Below, piece after piece: positions 57,318 to 64,000 of a stretch of DNA of 64,000 nt. Position 1 is the first letter of the stretch. Each line of letters begins with the position of its first letter. The stretch is from Streptomyces sp. 1-11 (GTDB lineage: Bacteria; Actinomycetota; Actinomycetes; Streptomycetales; Streptomycetaceae), in assembly GCF_007176755.1 (NCBI RefSeq), contig NZ_BJTV01000002.1, positions 248,655-312,654 of the forward strand, in the 5' to 3' direction. A program made the position numbers and the translations under genes. The notes beneath the pieces are model-generated. The model ran no database searches. It saw only the letters and a list, made by a program, of their open reading frames with translations, and was not told the origin of the DNA.

Positions 57318-58076
57318 TTACCGGACGCGGCCCCGCGGGCCCAGCGAGGCGGACAGCTCCTCCTGGTAGTCCGCGTAGGCCGTGCGCAGGGCCTCCCCCG
57401 GCCAGCCGGCGGGCAGCAGCCCGGCCGGCAGCACGGGGTCGGTGAGCAGGTGGCGCACGGACGCCGCGAAGGCGGTCAGGCGCTCGGCGGGCCGGCGGGC
57501 CGCGGCCGTGTGGGCGAGCAGGGTGCGCGCGGTGGCCGCCCACTCGCCCAGGGGCCACAGACCGGCGGCGAGCTCGTGCGGGTCCCCGTCGGGGCGCGCG
57601 GCGCAGAACAGCGTCACGCGCGCGAGCTCGGCGGGCAGCGGGCGGCCGAGGTTGGCCGGGCGCAGCCACACTCCCTCACGCAGCTCGGCCAGGCGCAGGG
57701 CGGTGAGGCGGGTGCGCAGATCCGCTCGTTCGGCGGGGCCGCGGCCCGTCGCCGTGATCACCAGCATCTCCCAGTCGCCGTGCCACGCGCGCGTGCGGGG
57801 GCGCAGCGCCTCGTCCTGACGGCGCTGACGGGCCAGCAGCCGGTCGCTGAGCCGGTAGACGGCGTCCGTGCGCCGCAGGTCGCCCGCCGTCACCATCCGG
57901 CTGAGTGCGGCCCGCAGCGTGGAGCCGCCCACTCCGAACGGCTCCACCAGCCCGACCAGGTCCTTCACCGGCAGCTCGGGCGGGTGTGCGCCCAGGAGCA
58001 GGCTCAGCACGACCGACCGCGCGGACAGCGGCCGCAGCGCGGCTCCGCCCGGCTCGGCTGACACGTTCATGCGCAT
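57318..58076 (-). CDS. PaaX-family transcriptional regulator
   Basis: 252 residues. The N-terminal winged helix is LLLGAHPPELPVKDLVGLVE followed by FGVGGSTLRAALSRMVTAGD. The central PaaX domain has RTRAWHGDWEMLVITATGRG and the C-terminal part ends SASLGPRGRVR. PaaX repressors respond to phenylacetyl-CoA-type thioesters. It diverges from an AidB-like acyl-CoA dehydrogenase, which it probably controls. Of two start codons, ATG 58076 (with TACAGT 8 bases upstream) is used; ATG 58070 is possible. Confidence 0.85.
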   Translation of the reverse strand: MRMNVSAEPGGAALRPLSARSVVLSLLLGAHPPELPVKDLVGLVEPFGVGGSTLRAALSRMVTAGDLRRTDAVYRLSDRLLARQRRQDEALRPRTRAWHGDWEMLVITATGRGPAERADLRTRLTALRLAELREGVWLRPANLGRPLPAELARVTLFCAARPDGDPHELAAGLWPLGEWAATARTLLAHTAAARRPAERLTAFAASVRHLLTDPVLPAGLLPAGWPGEALRTAYADYQEELSASLGPRGRVR

Positions 58077-58101
58077 GGGCACACACTGTACGGAGAGTTC
58101 C

Positions 58102-58139
58102 TGTTGCATCATTGCTACAGCCGCACGAAGAGTGCAACA
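58102..58139. promoter_or_regulatory. TGTTGCA-N24-TGCAACA inverted repeat between PaaX and AidB-like genes
   Basis: TGTTGCA (58102-58108) and TGCAACA (58133-58139) are perfect inverted 7-mers, 31 bp apart (three helical turns). They lie in the 70-base divergent gap; the right half ends 7 bases before ATG 58147, so binding would block both genes. Confidence 0.6.
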
Positions 58140-58146
58140 TGGCTGC

Positions 58147-59808
58147 ATGGTCTCGACATCCGCGCAGCCGCAGCCGCAGCACGCCACCCACGACGTCACC
58201 AACCAGGCCCCACCGCTCGCGCCGTACGACGCCTCGGAGGACCGGGCCCTGCTGGAGGGTCTGCGCCGGGAGGGCGCGGGCTGGGCCGAGGACGGGCTGC
58301 GGCGGCTCGGGCGGCAGGCCGGCAGCGCGGAGGCGCAGGAGTGGGGCGAGCTGGCCAATCTGCACGAGCCGGAGCTGCGGACCCACGACCGCTACGGGCA
58401 CCGGGTCGACGAGGTCGTGTTCCACCCGAGCTGGCACCACCTGATGCGGACGGCGGTCGCCGAGGGCCTGGCCGGCGCCCCCTGGGCGGACGACCGCACC
58501 GGCGCCCACGTGGCCCGCACGGCGGGCGGCCTGGTGTGGGGGCACACGGAGGCCGGGCACGGCTGCCCGACCTCCATGACGTACGCCGCCGTGCCCGCCC
58601 TGCGCGCCCAGCCGGACCTCGCGAAGGTCTACGAGCCGCTGCTGACCAGCCGCGAGTACGACCCCGAACTGCGCGTCCCCACCGAGAAGCCCGGGCTGCT
58701 CGCCGGGATGGGCATGACCGAGAAGCAGGGCGGCTCCGATGTCCGCACCAACACCACCGTGGCCACGCCCACCGGCGAGGCGGGCGTCTACACGCTGCGC
58801 GGGCACAAGTGGTTCACCTCGGCGCCCATGTGCGACGTGTTCCTCGTGCTCGCGCAGGCCCCGGGCGGCCTGTCGTGCTTCCTCGTGCCGCGCGTACTGC
58901 CGGACGGCAGCCGGAACACCTTCCGTATCCAGCGGCTGAAGGACAAGCTCGGCAACCGGTCCAACGCCTCCTCCGAGCCGGAGTTCGACCGGACGGTGGC
59001 CTGGCTGGTCGGGCCGGAGGGCCGGGGCGTGAAGACGATCATCGAGATGGTCAACTGCACCCGGCTGGACTGTGTGATGTCCTCGGCGACCCTGATGCGC
59101 AAGACGCTGGTGGAGGCGGGCCATCACGCGCGTCACCGCAGCGCGTTCGGCGCCCGGCTGATCGACCAGCCGCTGATGCGCAACGTCCTGGCCGACCTCG
59201 CGCTGGAGTCGGAGGCGGCGACCACGCTCACGCTGCGGCTGGCCGGCGCCGCGGACCGGGCGGTGCGCGGGGACGCCGGGGAGCGGGCCTTCCGGCGGAT
59301 CGCCACCGCCGTGGGCAAGTACTGGGTGACCAAGCGCGGCCCGGCGTTCACCGCGGAGGCCCTCGAGTGCCTGGGCGGCAACGGGTACGTCGAGGACTCC
59401 GGCATGCCCCGCCACTACCGGGAGGCCCCGCTGCTGTCCATCTGGGAGGGCTCCGGCAACGTCAACGCGCTCGACGTGCTGCGCGCCCTGGGGCGGGAAC
59501 CGGACACCGCGGAGGCCCTGTTCGGCGAACTCGCCCTCGCGCGCGGGGCGGACGCCCGGCTCGACGCGGCCGTCGCCGGGCTGCGGGCGCAGTTGGCCGA
59601 GACCGGCCAGGCGGGCGCCCGCCGGCTGGTCGAGCGGATGGCGCTCGCGCTCCAGGCGTCCCTGCTGGTCCGGCACGCCCCGCACCCGGTGGCGGACGCC
59701 TTCTGCGCGACCCGGCTGGGCGGCGACTGGGGGCACTCCTTCGGCACCCTGCCCGCCGGTACCGGCCTGGACGCGATCCTGGAGCGGGCCCTGCCCGAGC
59801 CGAGCTGA
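58147..59808 (+). CDS. Acyl-CoA dehydrogenase family protein, AidB-like
   Basis: 553 residues, the length of E. coli AidB (about 540) rather than ordinary acyl-CoA dehydrogenases (about 380). MGMTEKQGGSDVRTNTTVAT is the AidB-type FAD-binding signature. Other blocks are RGHKWFTSAPMCDVFLVLAQ, EMVNCTRLDCVMSSATLMRK and ECLGGNGYVEDSGMPRHYRE, then LLSIWEGSGNVNALDVLRAL. AidB is induced by DNA alkylation in E. coli and binds DNA; its enzyme role is disputed. The control here by a PaaX gene points to a thioester ligand. EtfA/EtfB at 36 kb could accept its electrons. Confidence 0.85.
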   Translation: MVSTSAQPQPQHATHDVTNQAPPLAPYDASEDRALLEGLRREGAGWAEDGLRRLGRQAGSAEAQEWGELANLHEPELRTHDRYGHRVDEVVFHPSWHHLMRTAVAEGLAGAPWADDRTGAHVARTAGGLVWGHTEAGHGCPTSMTYAAVPALRAQPDLAKVYEPLLTSREYDPELRVPTEKPGLLAGMGMTEKQGGSDVRTNTTVATPTGEAGVYTLRGHKWFTSAPMCDVFLVLAQAPGGLSCFLVPRVLPDGSRNTFRIQRLKDKLGNRSNASSEPEFDRTVAWLVGPEGRGVKTIIEMVNCTRLDCVMSSATLMRKTLVEAGHHARHRSAFGARLIDQPLMRNVLADLALESEAATTLTLRLAGAADRAVRGDAGERAFRRIATAVGKYWVTKRGPAFTAEALECLGGNGYVEDSGMPRHYREAPLLSIWEGSGNVNALDVLRALGREPDTAEALFGELALARGADARLDAAVAGLRAQLAETGQAGARRLVERMALALQASLLVRHAPHPVADAFCATRLGGDWGHSFGTLPAGTGLDAILERALPEPS

Positions 59809-59895
59809 CCCCGTCCCGGGCGAGGGCCGGGCCTCCCGCGCGTTGGCCGGTGACAGCCGACGGATCGCACACAGTCAGCGCATGCTCGCACTACG

Positions 59896-59918
59896 TTGTC
59901 AGTGCTGTGGTGCACACT
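59896..59918 (+). promoter_or_regulatory. PafBC/RecA-NDp-type promoter motif upstream of the HEAT gene
   Basis: TTGTCAGTG (59896-59904), 8 bases, then CACACT (59913-59918). TTGTCAGTG-N8-TAnnnT is the DNA-damage promoter used by mycobacterial PafBC (recA P1). The first box is an exact match; the -10 has CA in place of TA. The start GTG 59953 lies 35 bases downstream. Confidence 0.65.
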
Positions 59919-59952
59919 CGCGACCGGGTGCCACTCGTCTGGGGAGGGGATC

Positions 59953-61929
59953 GTGTTCTCGGGGATCGACGAGGTCGACTGGGCGTCGCTGCGGCACGCG
60001 TGCGGCAGCGCGCGGGACGTGCCCGGATGGCTGCGGGGCCTGGCGTCCGCGGACGCCGCCGAGCGGCAGACCGCGCTGGACGGCATGTTCGGCACGGTGC
60101 ACCACGAGGGGAACGTGTACGACTCGACGCTCGCCTGCGTTCCCTTCCTGTTCTCGCTCGCGGCCCGCGAGGCGGTGCCGGAGCGGGGCTGCATCGTGGA
60201 ACTGCTGGTCAGCATCGGGGCGGAGAGCGGGGACGCACGCGCGCGGGGCGCCGTACGGGCGGACGGCGAGGTGTTCGTCTCCCTGCTCGGGGATCCGGAC
60301 CCGGGGGTGCGGCGGGCGGCGGCCGGCGCGGTCGTCCGGTTCGTCGACGACCCGGCGCGCGTGATCGGGCTGTTGCGGCGGCGGATCCCGGTCGAGCGGG
60401 ACGGCCGGGTGCTCCTGGCCCTCACCGAGGCCGTCGGCGCGTTCGTGCGCCGGTACCCGGCGCGGGCGGCGGCGGTGGACCTGCTGGCCGCGCTCAGCGC
60501 CCCGCCGCACGACCCCGGGCTGCGTCTCGCCGCGCTCGGCCAGCTCGCGCTCGGCGCCCCGGGCCGGCTCCCCGCCGATCTGGTGCCGACGGCCGTCCGG
60601 CTGCTGCGGGAGCGGTCCGCCCGCCGCGCCCGCGTCCCGGACCGCTCGGCCAACGACACTCTGGTCGGGCGATTACGGCGGCTGCGCCCCTCGGACGAGG
60701 AGGGCGCCCGCCTGCTGCGCACGCTGCACACCGCGCTCGGCGACCGGACCGGTGAGCGAACCGCGCTGCTGGCCGGGCAGTTGGCCAGTCCGGACCCGGT
60801 GGACCGGGGCAACGCCGTGTGGATGGCGGCGGCGCTGTTCCGCGGCTGGCGGGCCCGCTTCACCGGCCCGGTGGCCCTGGTCGGCGCTCAACTGGGCGCG
60901 GAGGAGGAGTGGTTGCGGGACGCGGCGGTCTCCGTGCTGTCCGAGCTGTTCGGCCTGGCCGCTCCCGCGGCGGACGACCTGCACGCGCTCGTGGCCTCCC
61001 GGCCCGACCTGTGGACCCACCGCTGGGAACGCGGCACACCCACCGTGGGCGGCGCGCTCAAGGCCCTCACCCGCAGCGGCGACCCACGGGCCGTCCCCGT
61101 CCTCGCCCAGATCCTGGCCGGACCCGTCGTGCCCGGCGGCCTCGGGGACGAGATCGCGCACCTGGGCCCGGCCGCCGCTCCCCTCGCCCCCGCGCTGCGG
61201 CACCGGCTGGGGCGGATCCGCCTGGACTCGCCGGCCGCGGACACCCTGGCCACGCCGCTGCTGGCGGCGCTGAGGGCCATCGGGGACACGGACGCGGTGC
61301 CGGAGGTGCTGCGGCTGCTGTCCGGCGCCCCGGACGGCCTCGGCGCGCGGGACAGGGTCGCCGGCCAGGCCGTCGGGACACTGGACGCGCTCGGCGCCGC
61401 CGCCCGCGCGGCACCGGCCCTGCGCGCGCTGCTGCACACCCGGCACGCGGCCGCCGCGGCGGGTGCGCTGTGGTCGGCGGACGGTGACGCCCAGGCCGTG
61501 CTGCCCGTGCTGGTACGGGAGTTGAGGCAGGGCGAGCCGGGCGGCCGCCGCCTGGCCGCGCGGCAACTGGCCAGGATGGGCCCGGCGGCCCGCGCCGCCC
61601 TGCCGGAGCTCCGCCGGGCGGCGGCGTCCGGACAGGCCGGGCTGCGCACCGTCGCCGCGTCCGCGCTGTGGCACGTCGGCCGCGATCCGGACCCGGTACT
61701 GCCGGTGCTCCGGGCCGCCTGGTCGGAGAGCCCCGGCACCCGGGGCCCGGTCGCACGGTGCCTGGCCGCGATGGGCCCGGCGGCCGAACCGCTGCGGGAC
61801 CTGGTGACCGCGGAACTGGTCGCCCCGAGAAGGCACACGGCCCGCGCGGGCGGCCACGGCGGCCGTGCGATCCCGGAGGACGAGGCGCTGCTCAGCGCCT
61901 GCGAGGAGGTACTGGCCGGACTCTCGTGA
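59953..61929 (+). CDS. HEAT-repeat protein
   Basis: 658 residues of helical repeats, soluble, with no catalytic motif. Examples of units are VSLLGDPDPGVRRAAAGAVV, SVGR-free ARRQLARMGPAARAALPELR-like repeats in the C-terminal half, and PALRALLHTRHAAAAAGALW. HEAT repeats form superhelical scaffolds that bind protein or nucleic acid; AlkD-like DNA glycosylases use this fold, but I see no such active-site residue. GTG 59953 has GGGGAGGGGATC upstream. A PafBC-type promoter motif points to induction by DNA damage. Confidence 0.78.
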   Translation: MFSGIDEVDWASLRHACGSARDVPGWLRGLASADAAERQTALDGMFGTVHHEGNVYDSTLACVPFLFSLAAREAVPERGCIVELLVSIGAESGDARARGAVRADGEVFVSLLGDPDPGVRRAAAGAVVRFVDDPARVIGLLRRRIPVERDGRVLLALTEAVGAFVRRYPARAAAVDLLAALSAPPHDPGLRLAALGQLALGAPGRLPADLVPTAVRLLRERSARRARVPDRSANDTLVGRLRRLRPSDEEGARLLRTLHTALGDRTGERTALLAGQLASPDPVDRGNAVWMAAALFRGWRARFTGPVALVGAQLGAEEEWLRDAAVSVLSELFGLAAPAADDLHALVASRPDLWTHRWERGTPTVGGALKALTRSGDPRAVPVLAQILAGPVVPGGLGDEIAHLGPAAAPLAPALRHRLGRIRLDSPAADTLATPLLAALRAIGDTDAVPEVLRLLSGAPDGLGARDRVAGQAVGTLDALGAAARAAPALRALLHTRHAAAAAGALWSADGDAQAVLPVLVRELRQGEPGGRRLAARQLARMGPAARAALPELRRAAASGQAGLRTVAASALWHVGRDPDPVLPVLRAAWSESPGTRGPVARCLAAMGPAAEPLRDLVTAELVAPRRHTARAGGHGGRAIPEDEALLSACEEVLAGLS

Positions 61930-62527
61930 ACCGACCCGGCGCACGGGGACGGGGCGCCGGGGGCGGCGCCCGGCGGGTGGGCGGGATGCGGGGCGGGGCG
62001 CCTGGCCGGGGCGTTCCGGTACGCGGTACCGGCGCGGGCGGCGCGGCTTGGCGCGGGCGGGGCGCGGCTTGGTCGGCGGCGCGGACGCGGCCCGGACGGC
62101 GGGAGCGGGTGTAGGCGAACTCGGCCCGGGCGGCAGGAGTTGGCGCGGCGCGGGCGGGAGCGACGGCGACGCGCGGCCCGGACGGCGGGAGTCGGCTCCG
62201 GGCGGGCGCGGCCCGGACGCCGGGAACTGACGCAGCCCGGACGGCGCGGGCAGGCGCCACCTTGACGGCGAGAGCTGGCGCGGCCCGGACGGCGCGGGCG
62301 GGCGGGCGCAGCCTGGACGGCGGGGTGGACGGCAGGCGGGCACGGCCCGGGGGGCGGGCCCAGGCGAAGCCGGTCCGGTCAGCGGGAGTTGGCGCGCGGC
62401 GGGCGCGGCCCGGACGGCGCGGGCGGGCGTCGCCTGGACGGCGGGGCGGACGCCGGCGGGCGCGGCCCGGGCGGCAGGAGCCGGCGCCGTGCAAGATGGC
62501 GCGGGCGGATGCGTCAGGTCGGGAGCC
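61930..62527. other. 598-bp convergent intergenic region of GC-rich repeats
   Basis: Between the HEAT stop and the stop of the second Rv1733c-like gene. It contains the minisatellite listed at 62040-62490. Open frames on both strands run through it, but they have no start signals and strong Gly/Arg/Ala bias. I see no gene or clear terminator in it. Confidence 0.6.
62040..62490. repeat. Degenerate GCGGCCCGGACGGCGGGAG minisatellite
   Basis: About 13 copies of GCGGCCCGGACGGCGGGAG-like units start near 62087, 62122, 62173, 62207, 62232, 62257, 62281, 62308, 62341, 62370, 62405, 62431 and 62461, with spacing of 24-51 bases. Two longer blocks (about 62279-62370 and 62403-62485) resemble each other, suggesting duplication of several units at once. 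Confidence 0.7.
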
Positions 62528-63109
62528 TCACCACGTCATCCGCCCCCACTGCGGGCCGAACCGGGCCCATTCCGCGTCCCAGTCGTCCATGCGGCGGCGT
62601 TCCAGCCGGCCGCGGAGGGCGAGTCCGCCGACGAACGGGATCGCGGCGGCGCTCAGCCCGACCAGGCCGCCCATGAGGACGGCGCGGAAGGTGGCCTCGG
62701 AGGCGGTGGCCGGACGGCTGACGAGATGGCCGCGCGGATCGGTCCACACGGTGACCGGGCTGCCCGCCCCGCTGCCCGGCGCGACCCGGGCCTGGCCGGT
62801 GTGCACGGAGCCGTCGGCGCCGGTCCAGTGCACCCGCGCCCACACCCGCTCGCCGTCGGCCGCCTCGGAGTCGGACCTTCCGGGAGCCCGGGCCACCACG
62901 CGGGCCACGGCGGGCCGCCAGTCCGCGCGCTCCCGGGCCAGTCCGTGCTCCACCGACCGGGCCGCGGCAAGGCCGGCCGACACCCCCGCCAGGACGGTCA
63001 GCAGCCAGGCGGCCAGCACCACCCAGGCCTCCAGCACGTCGGCCCGGCGCCGCAGCGGATTGCGCCGCCAGCGCCACAGCCACACCTTGGGACCACGGAA
63101 CGCCTTCAA
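62528..63109 (-). CDS. Rv1733c-like two-helix membrane protein (second copy)
   Basis: About 193 residues with the same layout as the protein at 4576: basic WLWRWRRNPLRRRADVLEAW, a membrane helix, an external domain (DPRGHLVSRPA replaces the WTDRHG segment of the other, with VTVWTD in front), a second helix and a final RFGPQWGRMTW. The start is uncertain: AGGAGG lies directly against ATG 63115, so TTG 63109 with 6-base spacing is preferred. That start aligns with MRAISG of the paralogue; GTG 63124 is a third option. Confidence 0.7.
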   Translation of the reverse strand: MKAFRGPKVWLWRWRRNPLRRRADVLEAWVVLAAWLLTVLAGVSAGLAAARSVEHGLARERADWRPAVARVVARAPGRSDSEAADGERVWARVHWTGADGSVHTGQARVAPGSGAGSPVTVWTDPRGHLVSRPATASEATFRAVLMGGLVGLSAAAIPFVGGLALRGRLERRRMDDWDAEWARFGPQWGRMTW

Positions 63110-63315
63110 AGGCATCCTCCTCACGAGCGCGCCGACAGGCCGGACCTGACTCCCATACGGGCGCGGCCGCCCCGTTGCTCACGGCGGACCGTCTCCCCGA
63201 CGGTCGCACGAGAGCCCCCCGCCGCGCAGGCGCATGCCGCAACGCATCGGCACCCGATCGCGTGACAGGCCGACCACACCGCTGTGACCTGCGGCGACCC
63301 GGTTTCCAAGGGTGA

Positions 63316-63338
63316 CTGTCAGTGGTGGGGTGCAGACT
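63316..63338 (+). promoter_or_regulatory. PafBC/RecA-NDp-type promoter motif upstream of the BNR gene
   Basis: CTGTCAGTG (63316-63324), 8 bases, then CAGACT (63333-63338). It has the same spacing as the HEAT-gene motif at 59896-59918, and the two sites also share GTGCA before the -10. The start ATG 63389 is 51 bases downstream. Confidence 0.6.
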
Positions 63339-63388
63339 GGCCGATATCTGACGACTACCTGGACGACGACGTCCCGGAGGTGACCGGC

Positions 63389-64000
63389 ATGACCGAGGTC
63401 CTGCTCGCCGTGGGCACCCGCAAAGGCTTGTTCATCGGGCGGAGGCGAGGTGGCGGCTGGGAGTTCGACGACACTCCCTACTTCAACGCGCAGGCGGTCT
63501 ACTCGGTCGCCATCGACACCCGGGGGGACCGCCCCCGGCTGCTCGCGGGCGGGGACAGCGCGCACTGGGGCCCGTCGGTGTTCCACTCCGACGACCTCGG
63601 CCGCACCTGGACCGAACCGGCCCGGCCCGCGGTCAAGTTCCCCAAGGACACCGGCGCCTCGCTGGAGCGCGTCTGGCAGCTCCACCCGGCCGCCGCCGAG
63701 CCCGGCGTGGTGTACGCGGGGACGGAACCGGCCGCGCTCTACCGCTCGGTGGACCGCGGCGAGAGCTTCGAGCTGGTGCGCCCGCTGTGGGAACACCCGA
63801 CCCGTTCCCGGTGGGTTCCCGGCGGCGGCGGCGAGGGGCTGCACACGGTGCTCACCGACGCGCGCGACCCGCGGGCGGTGACCGTGGCCGTGTCCACCGC
63901 GGGGGTGTTCCGCACCCGGGACGGCGGGTCGAGCTGGGAGCCGTCCAACTCCGGGGTGTCGGCGGTGTTCCTGCCGGATCCCGACCCGGAGTTCGGCCAG
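63389..64000 (+). CDS. BNR/sialidase-like beta-propeller protein, N-terminal part
   Basis: The frame runs off the right edge, so 204 residues are visible. Asp-box motifs recur: SDDLGRTW, SVDRGESF and TRDGGSSW, with VGTRKGLFI at the start. This is the exo-alpha-sialidase-like/VPS10-like beta-propeller fold, which is common in actinobacteria and often not a real sialidase. There is no signal peptide, so it is probably cytosolic. GGAGGTGA is an excellent ribosome-binding site. The promoter motif suggests DNA-damage control. Confidence 0.8.
   Translation, partial: MTEVLLAVGTRKGLFIGRRRGGGWEFDDTPYFNAQAVYSVAIDTRGDRPRLLAGGDSAHWGPSVFHSDDLGRTWTEPARPAVKFPKDTGASLERVWQLHPAAAEPGVVYAGTEPAALYRSVDRGESFELVRPLWEHPTRSRWVPGGGGEGLHTVLTDARDPRAVTVAVSTAGVFRTRDGGSSWEPSNSGVSAVFLPDPDPEFGQ

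Noticed and set aside
1..64000. Insertion sequences, phage genes, tRNA/rRNA or a secondary-metabolite cluster
   Set aside because: No transposase, integrase, terminal inverted repeats, cloverleaf sequence or synthase gene was seen on either strand.

Overview
The window is a 64 kb piece of a Streptomyces-like actinobacterial chromosome. The sequence is very GC-rich throughout, many genes start with GTG, genes are often coupled by 4-base stop/start overlaps, and several genes appear leaderless (a -10 element 6-7 bases before the start codon). The gene content fits too: Rv1733c-like membrane proteins, an F420-dependent Ddn-type reductase, a mycothiol-type maleylpyruvate isomerase family protein, a CebR-type operator and secreted pectate lyases. 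I call 63 protein genes plus one cysteine leader peptide. I see no rRNA, tRNA, CRISPR array, insertion sequence, prophage or antibiotic cluster, so this looks like ordinary chromosome rather than an island. Layout. 1-13 kb: part of an Asp/Glu racemase, a HpnB-like glycosyltransferase, a double TerD protein, a MOSC protein, a beta-helix protein fused to an AAA+ ATPase, a large membrane protein with a hydrolase domain, a DeoR regulator and a PLP cysteine synthase-like enzyme. 13-25 kb: an HATPase regulator, a SHOCT membrane protein, a coupled ROK regulator-Nudix pair beside an AlkB-like dioxygenase, an RlmG-like methyltransferase, a second DeoR, an MFS exporter, a MarR regulator and a two-component system. 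25-35 kb: a divergent TetR/Ddn pair, a geranylgeranyl-reductase-like flavoprotein, an M20 peptidase, an MBL hydrolase, an ATPase-Nudix fusion, a divergent ROK kinase/LacI pair and a DUF6986 aldolase-like enzyme. 35-47 kb: the electron transfer flavoprotein genes, a flavin reductase behind a cysteine leader peptide, a thioredoxin, an acyltransferase, a transglutaminase, a coupled DUF6421-SDR-aldolase operon, GDPD, GNAT, VOC and a methyltransferase. 47-64 kb: a coupled FUSC-MarR pair, DUF5134, an M56 peptidase, PAP2, HAD, TetR, a ferredoxin-reductase-like flavoprotein, two pectate lyases under a CebR box, a divergent PaaX/AidB-like pair, a HEAT-repeat protein, a second Rv1733c-like protein and the start of a BNR-repeat protein. 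How it fits together. Much of the novelty is regulatory. A 22-bp palindrome is shared by the two-component system and the SHOCT gene. PafBC-type DNA-damage promoter motifs precede the HEAT and BNR genes. A leaderless cysteine leader peptide precedes the flavin reductase. The pectate lyases carry an exact cello-oligosaccharide (CebR) operator. Perfect or near-perfect palindromes mark the TetR, MarR, LacI and IclR-type control regions. Two non-coding minisatellites (31.65-31.85 kb, with a three-unit higher-order pattern, and 62.0-62.5 kb) are not explained by any gene. All function calls rest on reading the sequence and on recalled family knowledge; no database search was run.
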